DNA from: Polychytrium aggregatum
Lineage: Eukaryota > Chytridiomycota > Chytridiomycetes > Polychytriales
DNA length: 64,000 nt
Assembly: GCF_025602895.1 (NCBI RefSeq)
Contig: NW_026516287.1
Location: 1 to 64,000, forward strand
Direction: 5' to 3'
Below the pieces are notes generated by a model, which was given only the letters and a program-made list of their open reading frames with translations, was not told where the DNA came from and searched no databases. Below, one piece after another: positions 55,731-64,000 of the stretch (its first letter is position 1; every line of letters begins with the position of its first letter). The position numbers and the translations under genes are program-made.

Positions 55731-56703
55731 GGCGAGGGCGACCGGGGGGGGGCCAACGACCAGCCAATGGGTGATGGGGATCCGGTGCGGGTCGGGAAAG
55801 GTGGTTGAAGCCGAATCGATGATCGTGTGGATATCGACCCGCGGCTGGTGAAGGAGACGAAGGACAAACACAAGCCACCGAGGCGCTTGGAGGGCGAGGA
55901 CGGTTCGGCGCTGAATGCGACGAGGGCGGCTTGGACGGAGAAGACAGCAGCGAGAGCCGGCGGACAGGACTTGGAGGCAAGTCACGGACACAGGTCACGG
56001 ACTGGGGTGGATGGGCTGGGCCCGTGCAGATTGGCCGCTTCAGGGGGGTGTCACCGGCGGACGACGAGCGGCAGGCCGGGACGTCGACGGAGCTGGGTGG
56101 ACGGGGGGACGTGCTTTGTGGGGAGGGGAGCGGCAAGACAGGCGCCAGACGAGAGATGCGAGCAGGAGACCAGAAGAAAAGGCGATGGAGGGCAAAGAAG
56201 AAGAAATGACCTGGCCGAGACAACTCACAATTGCGATCCAAACGCCGTCCAAAACGGGCGGGCGGGCGCCGAGGGGCGCCGAGGCCCCGCGAGAGCGCTC
56301 TCGCTGCACGCGCGCCGCTGTATCTGTGCCGCCGTTGAGCCGGGCGAGGTGCGCCGCTCTCGCTCCACCTCCGTGTGACTCTGTGCTGCACGCCGTCGCA
56401 CAGATCGCGTGCGTCACACATGGGCTGAGCCATCCCGGCATTCCCTGGCGCTGATTGCGACCATGAAAGTGCGAGCGAGCGAACGAACGAACGAAGGCCG
56501 CGATCAAATGCCATGAGCGAGTGAGGGAATTCCGCGATCGGGCGGTCTCTGCCGAGTCAGGTGCAGATAGTTGCGGCCATGTATTTTCGGATCGCTCATC
56601 TCGTGCACTTCCACCCCAGACCGCTTCCACCCGATCCCTGCCGCCGCTGGCGCCTTCTGTCATGCCGCACCCTGCGCTTCTGACTCGGCAGAGCCCGCGC
56701 TCG
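55731..56703. other. Intergenic region upstream of the large protein gene
   Basis: Frames are open on both strands owing to high GC content, with no domain. The region contains GCGAGCGAACGAACGAACG and other purine-rich repeats near 56470-56495. It probably holds the promoter and leader of the minus-strand gene and the 3' side of the uridine kinase. Confidence 0.4.
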
Positions 56704-58522
56704 CTACTTGGGAAGGGCCGTGAAGGACGAGTCCTCGATCGATCCGCCCAGCGACGCCATCCTCAGCGAGGTCGACACGCGCTTCTTGGCCGGGCTCAGG
56801 TTGTGGCTACTGTGGTGTGCCGACGAATCTCGAGTCGTTCCAAAGACGGCTTCGCTCTGGCGCTCCTTGAACTCACGATCCCGCTGCTGGAGGGTGTCGA
56901 CGATGTGATAGGCCAGCAGCTGGATGGCAACCTCGTTGTCTTTGCCTCGTGGGATGATCATGTCGGCGTAGCGCTTGGACTGGCAATATAGACCCAAGCA
57001 ATGCGAGGATGTCGATCAGTCTGAGCCCATCTCAAGCATGGAATGACAAAGCTGCAGCGAGAATGAGTGCTCTCTCAGACCCTGGATGGAGCCACGCCGG
57101 GTCAATAGAATCGGCTGAATGCAGAGTGTTCTGCCACTTACGGGCAGTATAAAGTCCTCGAACGCAGGCTTGGAGAATTTGACATAGTGCAGCAGCACCG
57201 TCTCGAGCTTGTGCGAGTGACGGTCTTCGGTATCCCGAATCACCTGCCGTGCCAAGCGCAAGTCGCTGTCCACATCCACAAAGATCTTGAGGGCCAGGGC
57301 CTCGCGGATGTGTCGTTCGTAGAGCATATGAATGCCGGTGAAAATGGCCACTTTAGGACAGGAGATCTCCGTGGTTTCGGGCAATCTGGGCCATGGGAGC
57401 GAGTGCAGCCGTGGCGAATGCAGTCACAGGTTCGGAGGCAATGGAAGACGAATGCAATCAGTCAGTAAGGTGCACGTAGTGAATGCTGCGTCAGAAAGTA
57501 ATGGAGAAGGCCATTGGGCGGTCCATTCCCAAGACAGATACATGATGTCACGAAACAACATGGATCAGAGCCGATCCAAGGATGGGCACCGAATCGGATG
57601 CGTTTGCGCCAGCGCCCCATCGCACCTCTCGTATGTCTTGAAGTTGTAGATTGGCAGCTTGACCGGCAGTCCCTGGTGCAGGTCCTTGATGACCGACTCG
57701 AGAAGCGGCCAGTCGAAGGCATCAGGATGATCTGCATCACCAGAGCGTGAGAATGACACATTGCCCACATTGCCCACATTGCCCACATTGCCCACATTGC
57801 TCATGCCATCCCAGACGAGATTGCCATTGTGACCCCACAGTTCCTCGAGCAGACTCACCAAAGTTGTAGTCGCCTTTCTGGGCCGACAGCAAGCATTCGC
57901 CGACCAATGTCTTGTAAAAGTTCTCTTGTCTGTGGCCGAGCCGATTCATCTGTTAGCCCTGAACCCGAGCTTTGGTCGGCCGCTGCAAAAGCAAGCATCC
58001 TGCGCTATCGTCTCGAATGAACGCGAGCCCGATTGCGAGCCCGATTGCGAGCCCGATTGCGAGCCCGATTGCGAGCAACCTCAGGCAACCTCAGGCAACC
58101 GCATGAACTCGACGGAAGCGCTGCTTCGACGATCGCCATCGCCAGATCACCGCCCGCCCATTTGTCTGGATAGATCTATGCTGCATGGGCGTTTGCGCGA
58201 ATCGGCCGATTCCATATGGGCGCGAGACCGCCTGCTCATACCGGATGAACACAATCGACTCGGGCGAGAGACCCTTCGAGACTAGGATGCTCTTGATTTG
58301 GTCGCAGACCTCGCCTTTGCCGGCAGAGCTGCCGCCCGTCACGCCTATGAGGATTGGCGCGGGGCTGGAGTTGAGGTCAAAGGGCGTCACATCGTCCGTT
58401 TTGGCCGCCTTCCAGTCCGGCGTCATCGGCAGCGGAAAGGTCAGCGGCTTGCTTTCGGCGACGTTTTCCATCGAGGTCAGGACAGAGCGCAACAGCGAGT
58501 TTGGATTCGTGTAAGACGACAT
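56704..58522 (-). CDS. Uridine/cytidine kinase (Urk1/UCK type)
   Basis: The five exons are 58522-58242, 57929-57859, 57731-57626, 57385-57142 and 56979-56704 (325 aa), in phase. The P-loop is GVTGGSSAGKGEV. Downstream motifs are QENFYKTLVGECLLSAQKGD, FDHPDAFDWPLLESVIKDL, LPIYNFKTYERLPETTE, VAIFTGIHMLY, IFVDVDSDLRLARQVIRDT and MIIPRGKDNEVAIQLLAYHI. Order and spacing are those of uridine kinases that phosphorylate uridine and cytidine to monophosphates for pyrimidine salvage. The C-terminal 60 residues are Ser-rich and variable. There is no fused uracil phosphoribosyltransferase. Introns 1 and 2 contain minisatellites. The catalytic Asp after the P-loop is replaced by Gln-Glu (VFIRQENFYK), against the usual SMDDFYK. 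Confidence 0.88.
57756..57802. repeat. Intronic 9-bp TTGCCCACA array
   Basis: About five perfect TTGCCCACA units lie in intron 2 of the uridine kinase gene. Confidence 0.9.
58023..58076. repeat. Intronic 12-bp GCGAGCCCGATT array
   Basis: Four and a half perfect 12-bp units lie in intron 1 of the uridine kinase gene. Confidence 0.9.
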
Positions 58523-59147
58523 GCAACGCAACAAAGGATTTCGAGCCGGGCCAGAAGAATAGCGGTGGTGGGAGTCAGAGACGACCCTGGTCGTTGCCGA
58601 ATGGGTCGCTCGGGCCGGGGATGAGAAAGAGATGATTTGCAGATGCGGTTGACGCCGGCACAAGAGGAGTGGCCGAATATGCCCGGTGGCCGCAGTCGGG
58701 AGGCTGGAGACGCAAGTGCTGCCGGAGGGCGATGGAGAACAAAATCGACGGATCGCAGAGCGACGGGATGAGAGACAAGCGTCGGTTGAGAGCATGGCTG
58801 CTTCCGCCCTGGCAAGCAGGCGGGCCCTTTGGCCGACCAGCATCCCGCCCTCGCCGCATGCGCTCTCGGAGTTGCCCTGCTGTACAGCACGGACGATAGG
58901 GCCTGCCGCCTCGGCATGCGATTGCGACTGTGGTTGTGATTGCACTGATGTATTGCATCCGCATGGCGGCGGACGACTGCACCGCAGCGCATGCGATTGT
59001 CAGCGCACGCCCATGGATGCATCCCAAGAGCAGCTCGCACACAACACAACCAGCTGTGGAGCCATCATGCAGACGGCTTTCTGGGGGGGGGGAAGAGCGC
59101 CTCATGGGGCCTTCTGGCTGCTGCAGATGCATTTCGGTAGATTGCCG
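58523..59147. other. Gap between MED31 and the uridine kinase gene
   Basis: This 625-bp spacer lies between two minus-strand genes. No gene, RNA or clear promoter element was recognised. Confidence 0.4.
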
Positions 59148-60004
59148 TCACGACGATTTGAGGAACTTGCGCACCCACTCGGGCGCTTCGTCTGCCAAAC
59201 TATCCTCGTGCTGCTTTTCCCGATCGTGGCGGTAGTACATCCAGGTGAAGAACTCCTTCTGATGCAGCAGCAGGGCAGTGTCGGGACTCGCCAGACTCGA
59301 TCGGAAGTGCTGGTTCTGCAGCAGCTCCAGCATTTCGAGGCTGAAGGGGTATCTGGATCGATCAGCCCCGATCGCGGCGCATCAGGTTCCCGATCGCAGA
59401 GCAGGAGGCCGCAAGACGGGGCCGTCCAGGATCCAAAGAGAAAATATGGGTGAGGACGGGATGGGCTTTTTGTCTTATGGCAGTCTGAAACAATGGCCGC
59501 CGTTCAGGAGGCATAGCTGCGTCGTCTCATATCATGGATGCTCACGCCCTCTCCCCAGACGAGGTATTTCTGAACGAGCCCTGTCAAGCGGATGCAACTG
59601 AGGCCGGCGGACGACTTACTCGATGTATTTTGCGTACTCGGGTTGCTGCCAGTATTTCAGATACCGCAAATAGTTGATGAAGGCCTGGTCTTGGAACATC
59701 TGCTGCTGTGCTAGATCTGCAACGTGTCGGATGCAATGCGATGCAATGCGATGCGGTGTGATGCAGATGTTCAGCCCAAACCCCTCAGTGTCGCTTGGGC
59801 TCGGCCGAGTCACAAGCATGAGCCGTTCGGCTGATCTCTTTGCGGGCGCTTGGCGATAGATGCTCGATGCAGCACTTTACATTGCAGATAGAGCGGGTTG
59901 GCGAGCGACTGCACAAACTCGAGCTCCATCTGGAACCGGATCTTGGGATCTTCCTTCAATGGCCGCGGGACCTCCACCGGGGCGGCAGCAGCGTCGGAGG
60001 CCAT
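59148..60004 (-). CDS. MED31: Mediator subunit 31 (Soh1)
   Basis: The three exons are 60004-59881, 59716-59620 and 59352-59148 (141 aa). The conserved MED31 core runs through all exons: RFQMELEFVQSLANPLYLQY, then LAQQQMFQDQAFINYL, RYLKYWQQPEYAKYIEYPFS and LEMLELLQNQHFR. The tail FFTWMYYRHDREKQ is typical. Med31 is in the middle module of the Mediator complex and links Med7N to the rest, assisting RNA polymerase II transcription. Intron 2 contains a short ATGCG repeat. The start Met precedes an Ala-rich leader. Confidence 0.96.
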
Positions 60005-60344
60005 GAGCTCAGTAGATGCAGTTATCGATGCCGCAGGTGTCCTTGATCAAGCGAATCTTTGGTTCGCCTGGTGTTGAAGCAGGGTCGACTGAAGATGATG
60101 CGAGACAGAACCCAGCCGCGCCTGATCCCAGACGGCTGTGGCTTCAGTAGCAACATCGATCCGAAGCTGCCTCCGCTTCGTTCTGGACGAGGTGTGGACG
60201 CATGCTTTCCGGGCACCCACAAACACTCCGGCCCTTCTCCTCGGTCGAACCAGGTGCAAATATGATTGTATTCAGGACCCGGGACACATCCGGCAATGGT
60301 CCAGTTCGGATGCACCTCGCCGCCTTGCACCATGCAATTTGCTC
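60005..60344. other. Gap between the metallophosphoesterase gene and MED31
   Basis: A minus-strand frame here (60022-60387) is open but runs into the phosphoesterase 3' end and matches no family. I treat the gap as noncoding. Confidence 0.35.
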
Positions 60345-61844
60345 TCATGGCGCAACCGTCTCGAGGCGAATGCTGGAGATCCGCCACTGCGTCGCCAGCT
60401 TTTCAAAGGTCACGATGCCGTATCGGCCATTTTGCAGCGCCCCAGGATTAATCACGGTTGTCTGGCCCATCTGCTGGACGCCCCATGAGATATGTCCATG
60501 TCCGTGCAGATGACAGAGGACCCCGCCAAAGCCATTGGGATACTGTCCTCGCAGATGCAGACCCCGCAGAGCCGTGCTGCCTGTTTCGAGCTGGATCTTG
60601 GAGGGATCGAACAGCCTGCTGGTCGTGCCTTTGAAGCGTCGATGGTGTCCGTAAAGCCGGAAGCAGCAGAGATTACCATCCATTCATCATCCATTCATCA
60701 TCCATTCATCATCCATTCATCATCCATTCATCCATCCATTCATCATCCATCCATCCATCCATCCATGTGCTTGAGTCGAAATGTTTTGCAGCTCCAAGCC
60801 AGCATGCAGTCGGGTTGCATCCACTCACCGCTCGAGGCCGGCCCGCAGTGGGTCGCCAGGATATGTGCAGGCTCGGTTTGGAACAGCTCGGTGGTCAGAG
60901 GGCCTTGGGCATTCAACGAAACCGTCTCTGGCTGGCCAAACAGGACAGACTCGGCCTGCTCCTCCATCTCGGCCTCGGTATATGGAAACCCTGTGTGCGC
61001 ATACATCGTCAGGGGAAGCGCTGTTTTGCACGAACGGGTCTGTCGGGGCGAGGTGATGTGCTGCTCCGGAGCGTCGTCATGCAGCATACCGTATTGCTGC
61101 ACCACCGAGAGATCGGCAGAGTGTCTGTCGGGAACGGATCCTCCCAGCCCATAGACGAAGAGGCCCGAGCCCAGATCGGCGCGCCTGCCATGGATGTTGA
61201 ATGCGGTGTTCTCTTGCATATCGTATGGCGGGCCCGTCGTTGCCAACGGACCAGATTCGGGATGCTTGTCACGAAAGAGCTCGATATAATCATGATTGCC
61301 TGGACGAGAAACGAAAGCCGTCAACCAAAGTGGGACTCGGTCAGGGAGGAGGCTGCGTCCCGCATGCAGCAGCAGTAGCAGCAGCTCACCTGGAATGTAG
61401 CATGTTGGCGAGCCCAGGTCGCCGAGTCGCTCCAGGACCTGAGCGAAACTGGACTTTTCCTTTTCGACAAGCTGCTCCTGCAGCCTCAAGATCCAGTCGT
61501 CCGCGTCGCCAATCGATGCCAGCCCGGCGCTCCGAGCAGTTGCGTCGCTGATGAGCTGCTGGAGTCGCGGCTGGCCTGTGGCGTACGATGACGTACTGTT
61601 GTTGATATTGACGAGGTCGCCGAGGACCAAGGTCAGAGTGGGCCTGCGTCGATGCAAGCAGGCGAGGGGACGGTGTCAGAGCCAGAGTGTTGCCGATAAG
61701 TCTGGATGCGGCAACATCGCTCGGCCGGCAGGGGCACACCAACCGCTCGACAGCCGGCAGGCGCCGCACCGCTGTGATGACCTTCTCGAGGTTGGCTATG
61801 TGCGAATGGATGTCTGAGAGGACCAGAAAGCGCCGCACGATCAT
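60345..61844 (-). CDS. Calcineurin-like metallophosphoesterase
   Basis: This multi-exon minus-strand gene runs from ATG 61844 (MIVRRFLVLSDIHSHIANLE) to the stop at 60345. Metal ligands occur in order: SDIHSH (D-x-H), LVLGDLVN (GD), SRPGNHDYIE (GNHD), AHILATHCGPAS and HLHGHGHISWG (GHxH). The end (TVINPGALQNGRYGIVTFE) is the usual closing strand of this fold. The domain resembles small YfcE- or Rv0805-like hydrolases rather than Ser/Thr phosphatases, but the substrate is unknown. An extra segment of about 40 residues (SADLSVVQQYGMLHDDAPEQ) is inserted before the THCGP motif. Splice sites at the exon ends were not all fixed. Confidence 0.8.
60677..60768. repeat. TCCATTCATCA minisatellite, intronic
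   Basis: About eight units of TCCATTCATCA or the shorter TCCATCCA occur between coding segments of the metallophosphoesterase gene. Confidence 0.88.
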
Positions 61845-62156
61845 GGCTGACAGAGCATGTTGAGAGATCGGCCAAGACGGGCAAGAGGCCAAAGAAAACA
61901 GAAACAGCACCGCAGGCGCGGCGCGCTCGATGTGATCGGCTCGATGCGATTGGCCTCGATGCGATCGGCCTCGATGCGACTGGCCTCGATGCGGTCCAGT
62001 GCCCGTGGCTCCCGCCATTGAAAAGGGATGCAGGCTCGCAAGGGCACTAGCGCACAGGACACGGGAAAGGGCTCGATAGGAAACGGGGCCATCACAGAGA
62101 GCGCACGGGGATGTCTGCGGATATTGGGGCAATCCGCAGATGGCAGAGCGGCCAGA
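61845..62156. other. Gap between HUS1 and the metallophosphoesterase
   Basis: It includes a GATGCGATCGGCCTC minisatellite (61936-61997). I see nothing else. Confidence 0.4.
61936..61997. repeat. 15-bp CGATGCGATCGGCCT repeat
   Basis: Four imperfect copies lie about 95 bp upstream of the metallophosphoesterase ATG. Confidence 0.8.
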
Positions 62157-63795
62157 TCAGTCAGCTGCATCGCCAAGGCATATCCGCGTCCACAAGTGTG
62201 GCAGGCGAGGCGACACTTACAGTAGGTCAGATTGCCGCATTGGCTCTCGTTGGGGCCGCCGACGTAAACCTGTTGCCGTCATGGCGAATACCAAGTCGGT
62301 GGCACTGTGTGAGGAAAGAGGTACTCGCAGCCGCCGATACCGCTGCACCCCGGAATCGCTCATGGAACTTGCAATGGCCAAGAGTTTGCGTCAGGCTGAC
62401 GGCAAATGCACTCACGTAAAACACCAGGCCCCTGTTTTCGATGATGCCTGTTTGTTCCGACAGATGGTCGATCAGCTTTGCAGCACGGCCCCAGAGCCAG
62501 CTCTCAATTCTCGGGTGGAGACACCGTTCAGCATCGCATAGCAGCCATGGCTCAGCACCCAGAGCTCGATCGACCGATGCCGCGGACAGCTTGCTCCTGG
62601 CTCGGCTTGCTACTCACAGCATACTACATTTGTGGGATTGACCACATAGCTTTGCACAAATTTGACAAAGTCGCGGGCATCGACTCGAGCGTCGGCAAAG
62701 AGGGTTGGGTCTCGGTTTGCGCTCGGCTGCTGAGACGAGTCGACCTGAGATGGATCTAAGCACAGAACGAGTCGATTGCTGCCATGAATGTCCCATCGCG
62801 AGTGGATCGGCATAACGCGCGCTGAGGACGGACTCTGAAGCAGTTTGCAAATGCCGTACCAAACTCGGGGTTGATCAAGTTCCGGTAGGAGGTCTCGACC
62901 TCGACCGAGTCGGTGTCGATCTTGAGCACAAATTCACCGCGCATGTTGGCCGAGATGGTGATGTAGTTGGACATGGACTTCATTCTTTCGGCGATCGTCC
63001 GGATGCTGGAGAGGGGCGGCATCATGATGTGTACGTGCGGCTCAGGGACGAGGGGCTCTTTCAGCTCTTCTGCCTCGGGCGGAGTCAGCACCCGCACAGG
63101 GATGTCTTGAACCAGCAAGACGCAATTTCCTGTTCGACTCTGGGGAAGGTAGGCAAGGAGCAGCCCGTTAGCCCGATTCGTGGCTTCGAGTCCGAGGACG
63201 CAGACCTCGTTGCTGGGTCAATGCAGGCAGCGGCCGCGCACCTGGTTGGCGATCTGGAACGAGAGCACGGGGAGAGAGTTCTTCTTTGCCAGCTTCATGG
63301 TGATCTCGGTGGCATTCTGGGCAGATTTGAGGGACCGCACGAGATGTTCGCCAGAGAGTTGAAGAAAGATCTGGTTTTCGTTGGCACTTTCGATCCGGTA
63401 GTCTGCAAAGATGAAGCTCTGGGAGGGACCAGAATGGCCAATGGAGCAGCGATCAGCCGGGCGCATGGTCCACAGGGATCCATCGAGCCTATCTGCCTTC
63501 TCTTCAATGATACCAGAACTGCCAGCAGCTGAAGGAGTGGCCGTACCGTGCTGATCGAGCCCCAGACTTGAATGCCGCTGTCGACGTCGGCTTGGGATAC
63601 GATAAAGTAGACGTCGCTTGGTGTGAGGCGCAAGATCCACGTCTTTGCGATCTTTTCCAGCGTCATCGCCATTCCTGGATCAAGAATACGAGCGCATCAG
63701 CATCGTCCAGAGCAGAGTGGACGTGAGGATCTGCTGCACAGAGAGGGGCGCAACTGACTGGCGAACTGCGCGGGGTTGGTGATCTTGGTCTTCAT
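62157..63795 (-). CDS. HUS1: HUS1, 9-1-1 checkpoint clamp subunit
   Basis: The exons are 63795-63759, 63674-63547, 63418-63242, 63139-62860, 62683-62618, 62447-62416, 62269-62221 and probably 62164-62157 (258 aa; human HUS1 has 280). The start MKTKITNPAQFARMAMTLEK matches the HUS1 N-terminus. Further motifs are TWILRLTPSDVYFI, ANENQIFLQLSGEHLVRSLK, SAQNATEITMKLAKK, VQDIPVRVL, MMPPLSSIRTIAERMKSM, ISANMRGEFVLKID, DARDFVKFVQSYVVNPTNVV and ENRGLVFY. HUS1 forms the PCNA-like RAD9-RAD1-HUS1 clamp that signals DNA damage. The last short exon (ending near 62157) is tentative. A 24-bp tandem repeat precedes the start. Confidence 0.9.
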
Positions 63796-63835
63796 GCGCA
63801 TGGCTGGGCGTGCTGGGACGAGACGGGAGGGAGGA

Positions 63836-63885
63836 CGATGCGATAGACGGTTCTGCAGATGATGCGATAGACGGTTCTGCAGATG
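63836..63885. repeat. 24-bp tandem duplication upstream of HUS1
   Basis: Two perfect copies of a unit containing GCGATAGACGGTTCTGCAGA lie 40-90 bp upstream of the HUS1 ATG. Confidence 0.85.
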
Positions 63886-64000
63886 GTGTGGTGGATGGCT
63901 CGGCAGATGGTCGGCGGGACGAGCTTTGGCAGAGCAGCGCGGAGATGCGCAGTCCATGGCATGAGTGGGTGCTGCGGTCGCTGGCGTGACAGCAGCGCGA

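Noticed and set aside
57756-58076. Regularly spaced repeats that might look like a CRISPR array
   Set aside because: The units are contiguous, with no unique spacers, and lie in a eukaryotic intron.
60022-60387. 121-codon minus-strand frame
   Set aside because: It overlaps the 3' end of the phosphoesterase and has no recognisable features or conserved start.
22936-63795. SLX4, RMI1 and HUS1 as a functional repair cluster
   Set aside because: They lie tens of kilobases apart among unrelated genes and on different strands. Chance proximity is the simplest reading.

Overview
The window is GC-rich eukaryotic nuclear DNA from a fungus. Genes lie on both strands, carry many short GT-AG introns and sit a few hundred bases apart. 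The set includes fungal housekeeping genes (WBP1, COQ8, a PP6/Sit4-type phosphatase, MED31, HUS1, SLX4, RMI1, DHFR) and genes usually kept by flagellated lineages (a CCDC66-type coiled-coil protein, CHMP7, LKB1, a 7TM-RGS protein, GH19 chitinase). I read this as a zoosporic fungus, most likely a chytrid. That assignment is an inference; no rRNA or tRNA was seen.

Layout. 1-9 kb: GH19 chitinase (+), DUF2461 protein (-), LKB1/STK11-like kinase (+). 9-20 kb: OST subunit WBP1 (-), an unknown coiled-coil protein (-), COQ8/ADCK (-), a DUF423 membrane protein (+), PP6 catalytic subunit (-). 20-33 kb: a G/Y/Q/S-rich prion-like protein (+), SLX4 (+), an SLC41 Mg2+ transporter (+), a 7TM-RGS protein (+). 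33-34 kb: a Fanzor (eukaryotic TnpB-like) ORF after an 83-bp CA microsatellite. 34-43 kb: RMI1 (+), CHMP7 (-), CCDC66-like (+). 43-49 kb: a less orderly stretch with a zinc-finger protein, a GPI-type Ser/Thr-rich protein, a non-LTR reverse transcriptase fragment and a second, internally deleted Fanzor element. 49-64 kb: DHFR (-), CCDC124/Lso2-like (+), a 954-residue low-complexity protein with one conserved block (-), uridine kinase (-), MED31 (-), a metallophosphoesterase (-) and HUS1 (-).

Most exon models were built by hand. Splice phases were checked so that exons join in frame and restore family motifs; exon coordinates are given in the entries. Two introns use GC-AG borders, and there are several tiny exons (10, 20, 24 and 25 nt). 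Short tandem minisatellites recur in introns and intergenic gaps.

The most unusual material is a small family of mobile elements at about 29.55, 33.15 and 48.06 kb. The 48 kb copy is about 643 bp. It is bounded by imperfect terminal inverted repeats, flanked by TA on both sides, and contains the 3' half of a Fanzor gene with one nonsense codon. The 33 kb copy keeps a 354-codon open frame with the zinc-finger and RuvC-III motifs. The 29.5 kb copy is an isolated left end.

The genes are not an operon or pathway cluster. SLX4, RMI1 and HUS1 are three genome-maintenance genes that happen to lie within 41 kb.
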